DNA from: a candidate division TA06 bacterium SM23_40
Lineage (GTDB): Bacteria; LJUI01; SM1-40
Length of the DNA: 14,125 nt
Direction: 5' to 3'
Assembly: GCA_001303705.1 (NCBI GenBank)
Contig: LJUI01000058.1
Location: 1 to 14,125 of the forward strand
Within the stretch, counting starts at the first letter, position 1, and each line of letters begins with the position of its first letter. The position numbers and the translations under genes were made by a program. The notes beneath the pieces are model-generated. The model saw only the letters and a program-made list of their open reading frames with translations, ran no database searches and was not told the DNA's origin. Positions 1-7,989 of this stretch are shown here, piece by piece.

Positions 1-21
1 GGCGAAGAAAGTGGAGTGTGA
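1..21 (+). CDS. 3' end of an upstream gene (partial), possibly ftsI/PBP
   Basis: Frame 1 reads GEESGV and then TGA at 19-21. The stop shares its A with the ATG of murE at 21-23, the TGATG arrangement typical of translationally coupled genes. Only six residues are visible, so the product cannot be recognised. In most dcw clusters the gene before murE is ftsI, a septal transpeptidase, and that is the likely identity by context only. Confidence 0.4.
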   Translation, partial: GEESGV

Positions 22-1529
22 TGGCCAAGCTCTCAGAGTGGCTGAAGGGTCTGGAGCCGGTCTCGGTCGTGGGAAGCACCGCGATCGATGTCTCCGGTAT
101 CGCCTATGACTCACGGACGGTAAAGAAGGGCGATCTGTTCGTCTGCATCAAGGGCTTCAGCGACGATGGGCACCGTTATCTCGATGACGCGAGGCAGGCC
201 GGTGCCGTTGCCGCCGTCGTCGAGGAGGAAGTGGAGGCACCCGATTCGTTTACCGTTGTTCACGTTCCCAATTCCCGGAGGGCGCTCGCGCTCATCTCCG
301 ACAAGTACTGTGATCGCCCCTCACGCAAGCTTGCCGTCATCGGCATCACGGGCACGAACGGCAAGACAACCACCTCATATCTGACGCGCGCAGTGCTCGC
401 GGCCGCAGGAGAACGCACGGGGCTAATAGGAACCGTCCGCCACTGGATCGGTGAACGTGCGATCGTTCCTGTTCACACAACTCCCGAGTCGCTCGACCTT
501 CAGGAGCTGCTCGCGTCGATGGTTAGGGAGAATATTTCGAGCGTAGTGATGGAGGTCTCGTCCCACGCCCTTGCGCTCGACCGCGTCGTCGGGGTCGAAT
601 TCGATGCTGCCTTGTTCACGAATATCTCGCGCGATCACCTCGATTTCCACCGGACCTATGACGCCTATCGGGCGGCTAAGGCGCATCTGTTCACGCTGCT
701 AGCCGTGTCGGCGAAGGAGTCGAAATTCGCTGTCTTCAACTTCGACGATCCAGTAGGACGCGAATTGGCAGATGCGTGGGACGGCGATGCGCTTGTCTAC
801 GGGCTCGATCCAGAGGCCGACGTGAGGGCGAGCGCTCTAGAGACTTCCCTCAATAGGACAGGCTTCAGCGTAACCTTTGCAGGAGAGGAACGACGCGTGA
901 CGATTCCTCTCGGGGGGAAACACAACGTTCACAATGCACTTGGAGCATACGCAGTCGGGCTCGGGCTCGGTTTCGACAGAGGCACGATAGAGGATGGGCT
1001 CACTGCCGTGGGTCAGGTCCCCGGGCGGTTCGAGCTCGTCGTCGATGCGGATCCGTTCTCGGTCATCGTAGACTATGCGCATACGCCCGACGCGCTCCGG
1101 TTCGTTCTCAGCAGCGTGAAGGAGCTCACGTCGGGGAGGCTCATCGCCGTCTTCGGCTGTGGCGGGGACAGAGATCGCGGGAAACGGCCCCTGATGGGCG
1201 AGATTGCCGCCTCGATTGCCGACTATACGATCGTCACATCCGACAATCCACGTTCCGAGGATCCGGTCGCAATCATCGATGAGATCCTTGACGGCATCGA
1301 TCGCGATCGGACGCCGGTCGGTGTTGAGCCGGACCGCCGCGCCGCAATCGAGCAGGCTCTCTCGGCGGCCAGGGCAGGAGATAGCGTCGTCATCGCGGGG
1401 AAGGGACACGAGGACTATCAGATCCTCGGCTCGAGGCGCATCCACTTTGATGATCGCGAGACCGTCCGGGAACTACTGGGGGCGGGTTCAGGGTCGTCTG
1501 CCCCGGTGGCGGACTCTGCACGATTCTGA
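21..1529 (+). CDS. murE: UDP-MurNAc-L-Ala-D-Glu:meso-diaminopimelate ligase MurE
   Basis: MurE is the cytoplasmic ATP-dependent ligase that adds the third peptide residue to UDP-MurNAc-L-Ala-D-Glu. The 502-residue protein has the three Mur ligase domains: an N-terminal UDP-binding domain (DSRTVKKGDLF near 30-40), a central ATPase with P-loop TGTNGKTTT at about 110-118, and a C-terminal domain. HTTPE at about 152-156 binds the UDP-sugar peptide, and YRAAKAH near 217-222 contains the lysine that is carbamylated in this family. DNPR at about 408-411 is the known determinant for meso-diaminopimelate instead of lysine. GHEDYQ near 462-467 is also typical. ATG 21 is chosen over GTG 18 because GGAG at 13-16 lies 4 nt before it and only 1 nt before the GTG. 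It overlaps the upstream stop by 1 nt. Length is normal for the family. Confidence 0.96.
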   Translation: MAKLSEWLKGLEPVSVVGSTAIDVSGIAYDSRTVKKGDLFVCIKGFSDDGHRYLDDARQAGAVAAVVEEEVEAPDSFTVVHVPNSRRALALISDKYCDRPSRKLAVIGITGTNGKTTTSYLTRAVLAAAGERTGLIGTVRHWIGERAIVPVHTTPESLDLQELLASMVRENISSVVMEVSSHALALDRVVGVEFDAALFTNISRDHLDFHRTYDAYRAAKAHLFTLLAVSAKESKFAVFNFDDPVGRELADAWDGDALVYGLDPEADVRASALETSLNRTGFSVTFAGEERRVTIPLGGKHNVHNALGAYAVGLGLGFDRGTIEDGLTAVGQVPGRFELVVDADPFSVIVDYAHTPDALRFVLSSVKELTSGRLIAVFGCGGDRDRGKRPLMGEIAASIADYTIVTSDNPRSEDPVAIIDEILDGIDRDRTPVGVEPDRRAAIEQALSAARAGDSVVIAGKGHEDYQILGSRRIHFDDRETVRELLGAGSGSSAPVADSARF

Positions 1530-1565
1530 ACTGCGTTCCTGAGAGAAGAAGGGCACGGATAGTCT

Positions 1566-3017
1566 ATGGCAGAGACGGGGAGGCAGGTGCTACCGCTGGG
1601 CGAGGTTCTTTCGGCGACCGGAGGCGAGCTCGTTGCCGGAAGCGACTCCGTGGCGTTCTCAGGAGTCTCTACTGACTCCCGGACTGCAAAAGCAGATGAT
1701 CTCTTCTTCGCCATCAGAGGCCCGCGCTTCGACGGCCACCAGTTCGTCAGCGAAGCGGCACGTGCAGGGGCCATCGGCGCAGTCATCTCCGATGTCGGTG
1801 CACTCGAGAAGAGTATCTCTTCTGCCGCTGCGTTTGTGGTCGTGCGCGTGGCGGATACCGTGAGAGCGCTGGGGGATCTGGCCGCACACTACCGACGTCA
1901 GTTCTCATTGCTTACTGTCGGAGTGACGGGCACCAACGGGAAGACGACGACGAAGGAGATGATCGCGGCGGCCATGGGCGTGAAATTCAATACACTGAGG
2001 AATGAGGGCAACTTCAATAACCTGATCGGCGTGCCGTTGACCCTGTTCAGGCTCTCGCCCGACCATACGGCGCTCGTTGTGGAACTGGGAATGAGCGCGA
2101 TCGGCGAGATCACGAGACTTTCGGAGATCAGTCTTCCCGAGATAGGCGTTGTGACAAACATCGGACCGGCCCACCTGGAATCGATGGGCGATGTGGACCG
2201 AGTCGCCGAAGCGAAAGCCGAACTGCTCCACTCCCTTCCCGACGATGGGTTTGCGCTGATCAATGCCGACGATCCTCGGGTCGTCTCGATTGCCGGGAGC
2301 TGGGGTGGGCGAACGATCACGTACGGAATCAAGACCCAGGCGGATACCAGAGGCGAAGCGATATCATCTGCTCAGGGCTCCACGCGCTTCCGCCTGACGG
2401 GGAGTGGTGAGACCGTCGGGGTGCAGACGATCGGGAATGGTGGCGTGTACGGAGCTCTGGCCGCGCTCGCGTTGGCGAGGGAACTCGGGCTGCCCTTCGA
2501 TGAATCGATCGCGGCGATTGAAGCCGTTCCCCCCACTCCGATGCGGATGGAGTGGATTGACCTCGGCGGCGTCTTCCTCATCAATGACGCGTACAATGCG
2601 AATCCGGCCTCGGTCGCAGCCGCCGTGGAGGTGCTGTCTGATCTCCCCGCGCGGAGGCGGATCGCGGTACTGGGCGACATGCTCGAACTCGGAGAAGATA
2701 CGGCTCGATGGCATCGGATGGTAGGTGAGACGTTGGTTCGCCACCGGTGCGACATGCTCATCGCGGTGGGCGAGGCGAGTCGCCATTTCGTCGAGGGGGC
2801 GAATGCGGCGGGGATGGACGCAGCGAAGACCTTCTGGTCCTCTGAGGTGGGCGGCGCGACAGGTCTACTCTGCGAGCTCCTGCAGCAGGGTGATCTCGTC
2901 CTCGTGAAGGGATCGCGGGCGATGGGGATGGAGCGGGTCGTCGAAGGAGTGCGCAGAACCTATCTGCCCGGCCGGGCGTCGGGCAGAAACTGCCAGGCGC
3001 TCGCCGGGGACAGGTGA
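1566..3017 (+). CDS. murF: UDP-MurNAc-tripeptide:D-Ala-D-Ala ligase MurF
   Basis: MurF is a cytoplasmic ligase that adds the D-Ala-D-Ala dipeptide, completing the UDP-MurNAc pentapeptide. The 483-residue protein shows the P-loop TGTNGKTTT (121-129), LRNEGNFNNLIGVPLTL (144-160), VELGMS (172-177), NIGPAHLESMG (198-208), PMRME (325-329), DAYNANP (341-347), LGDMLELG (369-376) and KGSRAMGME (448-456), all in MurF order. The stretch GNGGVYGALAAL (290-301) stands where Mur ligases usually have G-x-H-N-x-x-N-A-L-A-A, so the expected His and Asn residues are replaced by Gly. The gap from murE is 36 nt. The ribosome binding site is poor: GAAGAAGGG ends 12 nt before ATG 1566. About 20 residues after the last conserved block are unremarkable. 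Confidence 0.95.
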   Translation: MAETGRQVLPLGEVLSATGGELVAGSDSVAFSGVSTDSRTAKADDLFFAIRGPRFDGHQFVSEAARAGAIGAVISDVGALEKSISSAAAFVVVRVADTVRALGDLAAHYRRQFSLLTVGVTGTNGKTTTKEMIAAAMGVKFNTLRNEGNFNNLIGVPLTLFRLSPDHTALVVELGMSAIGEITRLSEISLPEIGVVTNIGPAHLESMGDVDRVAEAKAELLHSLPDDGFALINADDPRVVSIAGSWGGRTITYGIKTQADTRGEAISSAQGSTRFRLTGSGETVGVQTIGNGGVYGALAALALARELGLPFDESIAAIEAVPPTPMRMEWIDLGGVFLINDAYNANPASVAAAVEVLSDLPARRRIAVLGDMLELGEDTARWHRMVGETLVRHRCDMLIAVGEASRHFVEGANAAGMDAAKTFWSSEVGGATGLLCELLQQGDLVLVKGSRAMGMERVVEGVRRTYLPGRASGRNCQALAGDR

Positions 3018-3024
3018 GGAGAGA

Positions 3025-4107
3025 ATGCTCTACCATCTGCTCATTCCGCTGAAGGTCCACTTCACGGTCTTCAATCTCTTCCGGTACATCACGTTCCGGG
3101 CGGCTTACGCCGCGGTGACGGCACTCGTCCTCTCTTTCATACTGGGCCCTGTTGTAATCAGGTTTCTCAAGAATCGGAAGGTGAACGAGACGATCTACGA
3201 GGAGGCCCCCGAGCGACATGTCGCTAAGGGCGGGACCCCGACCATGGGTGGACTGCTCATCCTTGCGGCGATTCTCATCCCAACCCTCCTGTGGGCCGAT
3301 CTGACGAATAGATTCGTCCACATCGCCATCTTCGCAACCGTCTGGTTGGGGGTCCTGGGGTTCGTCGATGATTACAGGAAACTGCGCGGCCACCGACGTG
3401 GAATACCGAAGCACATAAAACTCTTCTGGCAGACTCTCCTGGGCATCGTGATCGGGATGTATCTCATGTTCTATCCCTTCAGTCCTGAGACAGCGACGAG
3501 CACGAGTCTTCTCTTCTTCAAAAATACCTTTCTCCCGCTCGGCTATTTCTACATCGTCTTTGTCGCTCTCGTCATCGTCGGGACGTCGAACGCGGTGAAT
3601 CTTACCGACGGCCTCGATGGACTCGCCACCGGGATACTGCTCTTCGCGGCGGCAGCCTACGCGACGATGAGCTACGTCACCGGCCACGTCAAGATCGCCG
3701 AATATCTCAATATACTCTTTCTCAACGGAAGCGGCGAGCTCGCTATCTTTTGCGCCGCCATGGTGGGTGCGGCGCTCGGCTTTCTCTGGTTCAATGCGCA
3801 CCCGGCGCAGGTGTTTATGGGGGACACCGGATCGCTCGCCCTCGGGGGGGCGATCGGGACGGTGGCGGTGCTCATAAAGCAGGAGATCCTGCTTCTCATC
3901 GTCGGCGGGGTTTTCGTGATCGAGGCCGGATCAGTAATCCTCCAGGTGGTAGCATACCGCTGGAAGGGGAAGCGCCTGTTCAAGATGGCTCCACTCCACC
4001 ACCACTTCGAGATGCTCGGCTGGTCCGAATCGAAGATCGTCGTCCGCTTCTGGATACTGGCAGCGATCTTTGCCCTCATTGCTCTGTCGACGCTCAAGAT
4101 CCGGTAG
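3025..4107 (+). CDS. mraY: Phospho-MurNAc-pentapeptide transferase MraY
   Basis: MraY is the integral membrane enzyme that transfers phospho-MurNAc-pentapeptide from UDP to undecaprenyl phosphate, making lipid I on the inner face of the membrane. The 360-residue length is standard. Family motifs are complete: KGGTPTMGGL (68-77), FVDDYRK (113-119), NAVNLTDGLDGLA (189-201), NAHPAQVFMGDTGSLALGG (257-275) and PLHHHFE (323-329). DD114/115 and D267 match the acidic residues of the Mg/catalytic site known for the family. About ten hydrophobic membrane segments alternate with these cytoplasmic loops. The start ATG 3025 has a good site (GAGGAG at 3016-3021) that overlaps the murF stop, and the gap is only 7 nt, so translational coupling to murF is likely. 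Confidence 0.97.
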   Translation: MLYHLLIPLKVHFTVFNLFRYITFRAAYAAVTALVLSFILGPVVIRFLKNRKVNETIYEEAPERHVAKGGTPTMGGLLILAAILIPTLLWADLTNRFVHIAIFATVWLGVLGFVDDYRKLRGHRRGIPKHIKLFWQTLLGIVIGMYLMFYPFSPETATSTSLLFFKNTFLPLGYFYIVFVALVIVGTSNAVNLTDGLDGLATGILLFAAAAYATMSYVTGHVKIAEYLNILFLNGSGELAIFCAAMVGAALGFLWFNAHPAQVFMGDTGSLALGGAIGTVAVLIKQEILLLIVGGVFVIEAGSVILQVVAYRWKGKRLFKMAPLHHHFEMLGWSESKIVVRFWILAAIFALIALSTLKIR

Positions 4108-4180
4108 CGGCTCCGTCGCCCGTGAGGCGGCGGGGAGGGGTTCCGGCAGAACGGCGTACGCTGGGATCGGTTGCGCGCGT

Positions 4181-4188
4181 GGGAGGAG
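4181..4188 (+). promoter_or_regulatory. Ribosome binding site deciding the murD start
   Basis: GGGAGGAG lies 5 nt before ATG 4194. It is the best site in the stretch between mraY and the first conserved MurD motif. It supports ATG 4194 over the in-frame GTG 4191, ATG 4224 (almost no spacing from its GGTGAG) and GTG 4263 (GGAGGG at 4247-4252, 10 nt away). Confidence 0.6.
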
Positions 4189-4193
4189 CGGTG

Positions 4194-5657
4194 ATGGCTA
4201 TGTGCGGTGCGAAGCGGGGTGAGATGACGGCTCGCGCGGGTTGCGGGGAGGGCGAGCGCGCCGTGGACCCCCAGATCGATCGTCAATGGCTGCGCGGCAG
4301 GAGGATTCTTGTGATCGGCCTGGCGCGGAGCGGCATCGCCGCCTGCCGTGTGCTCGCAGGCCTCGGCAGCGACGTCACCGGAAACGATCAGAAGGGCCGC
4401 GGCGACCTCGACTCCGCCGCACTCGATGAGATCGAGGCGAAGGATGTACGCCTCGTCCTGGGATCCCACGATCCGGGTCTTGTCCACGGGATCGATCTCG
4501 TCGTTCTCAGCCCCGGGGTCGATCCGCGACTCGCGCTGCTCGAGGAAGCGCGGCGGATCTCCATTCCGGTCATCGGTGAGCTCGAGCTCGGCTATCTCCT
4601 GGCGCATGCGCCGATCGTGGCGGTGACGGGAAGCAACGGAAAATCGACCGTGACCGCGCTTCTCGGCGAGATCCTCGAGGCCGCAGGACGTGAGGTGGTG
4701 GTGGCGGGGAACATCGGATGCCCGCTCGTCGGCGAAGTTCATCGCGCCTCCGAAGACGGGGTCATAGTCTGCGAGGTATCGAGTTTCCAGCTCGAGACGA
4801 TTCGTCGCTTTCGGCCGCGTATCGCCATCATACTGAATCTTACTCCCGACCATCTCGACCGTCATGGATCCATGGTTGCCTATGTAGATGCCAAGGCCCG
4901 CATCTTCTCGAATCAGGGCGGCGAGGATGTTACGATTCTCAATGCCGACGACGAGCTGACGGCGAACCTCGCACCTCGCGTCCCCGCGCAGATCCTTACG
5001 TTCAGCGCGTCGCGCGAGCAGCAGGAAGGAGCGTTCGTGCGGGAGGGGACGATTATCGTCCGGAGGTCGGGCAGGGAACGGGTGCTCATGCCGAGCGAGT
5101 CGATACGACTGGTCGGCCCGCACAACCTGCTCAACTCCCTGGCCTGTGTGGCGGCGAGTAGCGTGCTCGGTGTGGCTGACCTGGCGGTGCAGCAGACGCT
5201 CCAGTCGTTCCAGGGGCTTGAGCATCGTCTCGAATTCGTTCGGAAGCTGGGCGGTGTCTCCTACGTCAATGACTCTAAGGCGACCAACGTCGATGCCGTC
5301 CGCTCCGCGCTCGAGAGCTACGCCGGGTCGGTCGTACTGATTGCGGGAGGCAGGGCGAAGGGAGTAGATTTCCGTGAGCTGCGCCCCGAAGTGGCGGAAC
5401 GCGTGAAGGCTCTCATTCTTCTCGGTGAGGCGCGCCAGGTGCTGCACGACGCGCTAGGCGATCTTGTGGAGACTCACGAAGTACGGACGATGGACGAGGC
5501 GGTCACCCTGGCCGCCCGTCTGGCCGAGCCGGGAGATACCGTTCTGCTCTCCCCGAGCTGCGCGAGCTTCGATCAATTCCGGGACTTCGAGGAACGCGGG
5601 CGAGCCTTTAAGCGGGCAGTGGCAAGACTCGCGCCGCCCGACAAGGACAGGCAATGA
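4194..5657 (+). CDS. murD: UDP-MurNAc-L-alanine:D-glutamate ligase MurD
   Basis: MurD is the cytoplasmic ligase that adds D-glutamate to UDP-MurNAc-L-alanine. With the start chosen here it has 487 residues. It shows a Rossmann-like N-terminal domain (RRILVIGLARSG, 36-47; SPGVDP, 106-111), P-loop VTGSNGKST (144-152), EVSSFQLE (194-201), NLTPDHLDRH (215-224), GPHNLLN (308-314), EHRLE (343-347), NDSKATN (359-365) and SPSCASFDQF (453-462). These contain the Lys, Glu, His, Asn, Arg and Asp residues invariant in Mur ligases. The first 30 or so residues are not conserved and make the protein longer than the usual 440-460. The frame is also open upstream through the end of mraY, but no family similarity is seen there. 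Its stop overlaps the ftsW start by 4 nt (ATGA). The 86-nt gap after mraY shows no clear promoter. Confidence 0.95.
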   Translation: MAMCGAKRGEMTARAGCGEGERAVDPQIDRQWLRGRRILVIGLARSGIAACRVLAGLGSDVTGNDQKGRGDLDSAALDEIEAKDVRLVLGSHDPGLVHGIDLVVLSPGVDPRLALLEEARRISIPVIGELELGYLLAHAPIVAVTGSNGKSTVTALLGEILEAAGREVVVAGNIGCPLVGEVHRASEDGVIVCEVSSFQLETIRRFRPRIAIILNLTPDHLDRHGSMVAYVDAKARIFSNQGGEDVTILNADDELTANLAPRVPAQILTFSASREQQEGAFVREGTIIVRRSGRERVLMPSESIRLVGPHNLLNSLACVAASSVLGVADLAVQQTLQSFQGLEHRLEFVRKLGGVSYVNDSKATNVDAVRSALESYAGSVVLIAGGRAKGVDFRELRPEVAERVKALILLGEARQVLHDALGDLVETHEVRTMDEAVTLAARLAEPGDTVLLSPSCASFDQFRDFEERGRAFKRAVARLAPPDKDRQ

Positions 5658-6871
5658 AGACGTCAGATGCGCGAAGGATGCCGGATTCGGTCCTATTCCT
5701 CATCACTATTGTGCTCGTCGGTTTCGGGGCAGTGATGGTCTATAGTTCCAGCGCCTACCTGCATTCGTATAATGGGACGCTCAATCCGACTCCGCACGTC
5801 CTGCGTCAGCATCTCTTCCGCGTCTTCATAGGGCTTGTCGTACTCGGGGTGGGAATGAGGATCGACTATAGCGTGTGGCGCAGATTCGCGGCTCCCCTTC
5901 TCATCGTTGCCATGGTGTTATTGCTGATCACCGTTGGTTGGAACGATAACGCTGTCAGAGGTACCAGGCGGTGGCTGAGCTTTCGGTCAGTCAACTTCCA
6001 GCCTTCAGAACTGATGAAGTTGGCCCTCATATTCTACCTCGCGAGCTTCGCGGCGCGCCGCGAGCACGAGCTCTCCATCTTCAAGCGGGGAATGATGCCT
6101 CAACTCTTGGTCATCGTCTCGGCAGCGTTGTTGATCATCCTCCAGCCGAACTATGGAGTAGCCGCTACCATACTTGTCATCGGCATGGTGATGCTCTTCG
6201 TCGAGGGGATACGGATCTGGTATCTCCTGCCGATCGCAGCGGTGTCTCTGGGTGGATTCATCGGACTTGCGACGCTCCTGCCGCACGCGCGAAATCGGCT
6301 GGAGGCTTTCATCGCGCTGTTTCAGGATCCCCTCGACCTCGGGTACCAGGTGCGGCAGTCACTGATTGCAATCGGATCGGGCGGGCTCTTTGGAGTCGGG
6401 CTCGGCGGCGGGAAACAGAAGCTGCTTTTTCTTCCGGAACCTCATACCGATTTCATCTTTTCGATCGTTGGCGAAGAACTCGGTTTTATCGGCGCGGTGG
6501 CTGTTCTTGTGCTCTTTCTTCTCCTCGCCCAGAGGGGATTGCGCATCGCGCTCGCCGCGCCCGATACTTTTGGCTCGCTGGCGGCGTTCGGCATCACGGT
6601 CTCGATCTTTCTTCACGGCCTGCTCCACGTGGGTGTGGCGCTCGGCATCTTGCCAGTGACGGGGCTGCCGCTTCCGTTCGTGAGCTATGGTGGGTCAGCA
6701 CTGCTCGTCAATCTCCTGGGAATGGGCGTCCTCCTCAATGTCTCACGGAATGTGGGTGAGAGGGAGTGGCCGTCGAATGGACATATCGGCGCCAGAGGGA
6801 ACATATATGAAAGTCGTTCTCGCCGGCGGAGGAACCGGAGGACACATCTTCCCCGCTCTCGCCGTCGCTGA
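5654..6871 (+). CDS. ftsW: Septal peptidoglycan glycosyltransferase FtsW (SEDS family)
   Basis: FtsW polymerises lipid II into glycan strands at the septum, working with the transpeptidase FtsI. The 405-residue protein has about ten membrane segments, starting at residues 12-34. SEDS motifs are VNFQPSELMKLA (113-124), QPNYGVA (164-170), GGGKQKLLFLPEPHTDFIFS (251-270) with the presumed catalytic Asp266, IVGEELGFIG (271-280), and LPVTGLPLPFVSYGGSALL (333-351). The FLHGLLHVG segment has His321 and His325 where the family usually has Gln and Asn. The conserved part ends near 366 (NVSRNVG). The remaining tail is cytoplasmic, and its last 20 residues, rich in arginine, are encoded inside murG. ATG 5654 overlaps the murD stop by 4 nt, and AAGGA at 5643-5647 gives 6-nt spacing. 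Confidence 0.95.
   Translation: MKTSDARRMPDSVLFLITIVLVGFGAVMVYSSSAYLHSYNGTLNPTPHVLRQHLFRVFIGLVVLGVGMRIDYSVWRRFAAPLLIVAMVLLLITVGWNDNAVRGTRRWLSFRSVNFQPSELMKLALIFYLASFAARREHELSIFKRGMMPQLLVIVSAALLIILQPNYGVAATILVIGMVMLFVEGIRIWYLLPIAAVSLGGFIGLATLLPHARNRLEAFIALFQDPLDLGYQVRQSLIAIGSGGLFGVGLGGGKQKLLFLPEPHTDFIFSIVGEELGFIGAVAVLVLFLLLAQRGLRIALAAPDTFGSLAAFGITVSIFLHGLLHVGVALGILPVTGLPLPFVSYGGSALLVNLLGMGVLLNVSRNVGEREWPSNGHIGARGNIYESRSRRRRNRRTHLPRSRRR
6794..6800 (+). promoter_or_regulatory. Ribosome binding site deciding the murG start
   Basis: AGAGGGA lies 6 nt before ATG 6807, which begins MKVVLAGGGTGGH as expected for MurG. The site sits inside the ftsW coding sequence, so murG translation probably initiates while ribosomes are still completing ftsW. 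The in-frame ATGs further upstream, from 6687 on, encode no MurG-like sequence. Confidence 0.6.
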
Positions 6872-7940
6872 CGAACTTGCTCGACTGGGGAGGGATGTCG
6901 AGACGGTGTTCGTCGGGCGGAGGCGAGGAATGGAACGGGCGATCTTCTCCCGATCAGGGAGCCAGTACTTCGGAATCCCTGCCCGAGGGTTCGTCGGGAA
7001 GGGCGCATTCGAGAAGGGCGTGGTCTTCCCCCTGACGCTCTTCTGGGGTCTGGTCCAGTCGATATTGGTGCTGCGAGAGGTTCGGCCCCATTCCGTTGTT
7101 GGTACGGGCGGGTATGTCGCCCTTCCCGTCGTACTGGCTGCATTGCTGCTCGGTCTGCCGACTCTGATCCAGGAGCAGAATTCGATTCCCGGGATGACGA
7201 CGCGATTGCTTGCCTACTTTGCCGATGAGGTGCACATCTCGTTCCCTCGGACATCGAGGCTGCTGAGGGCGAAGGGGAGGGTGGTCCTCAGCGGCAATCC
7301 GGTCAGGCGGTTCGATACAGTGAAGAGCCCAGCCGAGGCGCGGCGTTCGTTCGGGCTCGACGGCCAGAGGCGTACCGTGTTGCTCCTGGGAGGGAGCCAG
7401 GGCGCCCACTCGCTGAACCGGGCGTTTGTCGACGCATTGCCCCACCTCGCCGCTCTGAGTGATGTGCAGTTCCTTGTCCAGACCGGGCCGCGAGATGTGG
7501 ATCTTGTGCAAGGGGCCGTACGGGAGACTCGCCTGAGTGTAGTTGTGAGGGAATTCATCGAGGAGATGGCGGCAGCCTACCGCTCGGCCGATCTCGTCAT
7601 CGCGCGTGCAGGGGCAACGACGATGGCGGAGTTGCTGGCGGTCGGCGCGCCGGCAGTGTTGGTGCCGTTTCCTCACTCAGCCGGTGGCCATCAGGAATAC
7701 AATGCGAGAGAAGCGGAGCGTGTTGGGGCGGCGAAAGCGATACCGGATTCCGAGCTGAGCGGTGAACGCCTGGCACAGGTCGTGGCCGGACTACTCGAAG
7801 ATGAGCATGAGCGGGCGCTCATGGGCGACCGTGCCAGAAAGCTGGGCAGATCAGATGCGGCCAGGTCTGTCGCCATTGCACTGCTCCGCCTCGCGGATAG
7901 AGGCCTTCGTCAGGAAGCCGGGAGGTCGACCAGGACCTGA
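6807..7940 (+). CDS. murG: UDP-GlcNAc:lipid I N-acetylglucosaminyltransferase MurG
   Basis: MurG is a peripheral membrane GT-B glycosyltransferase that adds GlcNAc to lipid I, giving lipid II, the substrate of FtsW. The 377-residue protein starts with the glycine-rich GGGTGGHIFPAL (7-18) of the acceptor-side domain. It continues with GTGGYVALP (99-107), QEQNSIPG (122-129), GNPVR (163-167), GGSQGA (195-200) and the UDP-GlcNAc site RAGATTMAELLAVG (267-280), followed by PFPHSAGGHQEYNA (287-300). Family members usually have an acidic residue before HQ; here it is glycine, while His295, Gln296 and Asn299 remain. The start is ATG 6807, set by its ribosome site and by the N-terminal motif. The gene begins 65 nt inside ftsW in another frame. 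The gap to murC is about 49 nt. Confidence 0.96.
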   Translation: MKVVLAGGGTGGHIFPALAVADELARLGRDVETVFVGRRRGMERAIFSRSGSQYFGIPARGFVGKGAFEKGVVFPLTLFWGLVQSILVLREVRPHSVVGTGGYVALPVVLAALLLGLPTLIQEQNSIPGMTTRLLAYFADEVHISFPRTSRLLRAKGRVVLSGNPVRRFDTVKSPAEARRSFGLDGQRRTVLLLGGSQGAHSLNRAFVDALPHLAALSDVQFLVQTGPRDVDLVQGAVRETRLSVVVREFIEEMAAAYRSADLVIARAGATTMAELLAVGAPAVLVPFPHSAGGHQEYNAREAERVGAAKAIPDSELSGERLAQVVAGLLEDEHERALMGDRARKLGRSDAARSVAIALLRLADRGLRQEAGRSTRT

Positions 7941-7971
7941 ACGGGCCGCCCGATGGCAGCTCGATGACCAC

Positions 7972-7978
7972 GGAGGAG
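7972..7978 (+). promoter_or_regulatory. Ribosome binding site of murC
   Basis: GGAGGAG lies 8 nt before GTG 7987 and 11 nt before ATG 7990, which are adjacent codons in the murC frame. Spacing slightly favours GTG 7987, which would add one residue. The family N-terminus (MFGRIKHIHFVG) favours ATG 7990. The difference has no functional meaning. Confidence 0.55.
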
Positions 7979-7989
7979 TGCGTATCGTG

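Noticed and set aside
2758-3801. 347-codon minus-strand open frame antisense to murF and mraY
   Set aside because: Highly charged, low-complexity translation with no domain; the conserved plus-strand genes explain the sequence.
3750-4193. Upstream in-frame extension of murD through the 3' part of mraY
   Set aside because: It would overlap conserved mraY sequence, has no MurD similarity, and a good ribosome site lies directly before ATG 4194.
3672-5447. 591-codon minus-strand open frame across mraY and murD
   Set aside because: It is antisense to two clearly conserved genes, the translation is rich in Arg, His and Asp with no recognisable domain, and long antisense frames are expected in high-GC coding DNA.
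7762-7989. Upstream in-frame extension of murC inside murG
   Set aside because: No MurC similarity; the family N-terminus and the GGAGGAG site place the start at 7987/7990.
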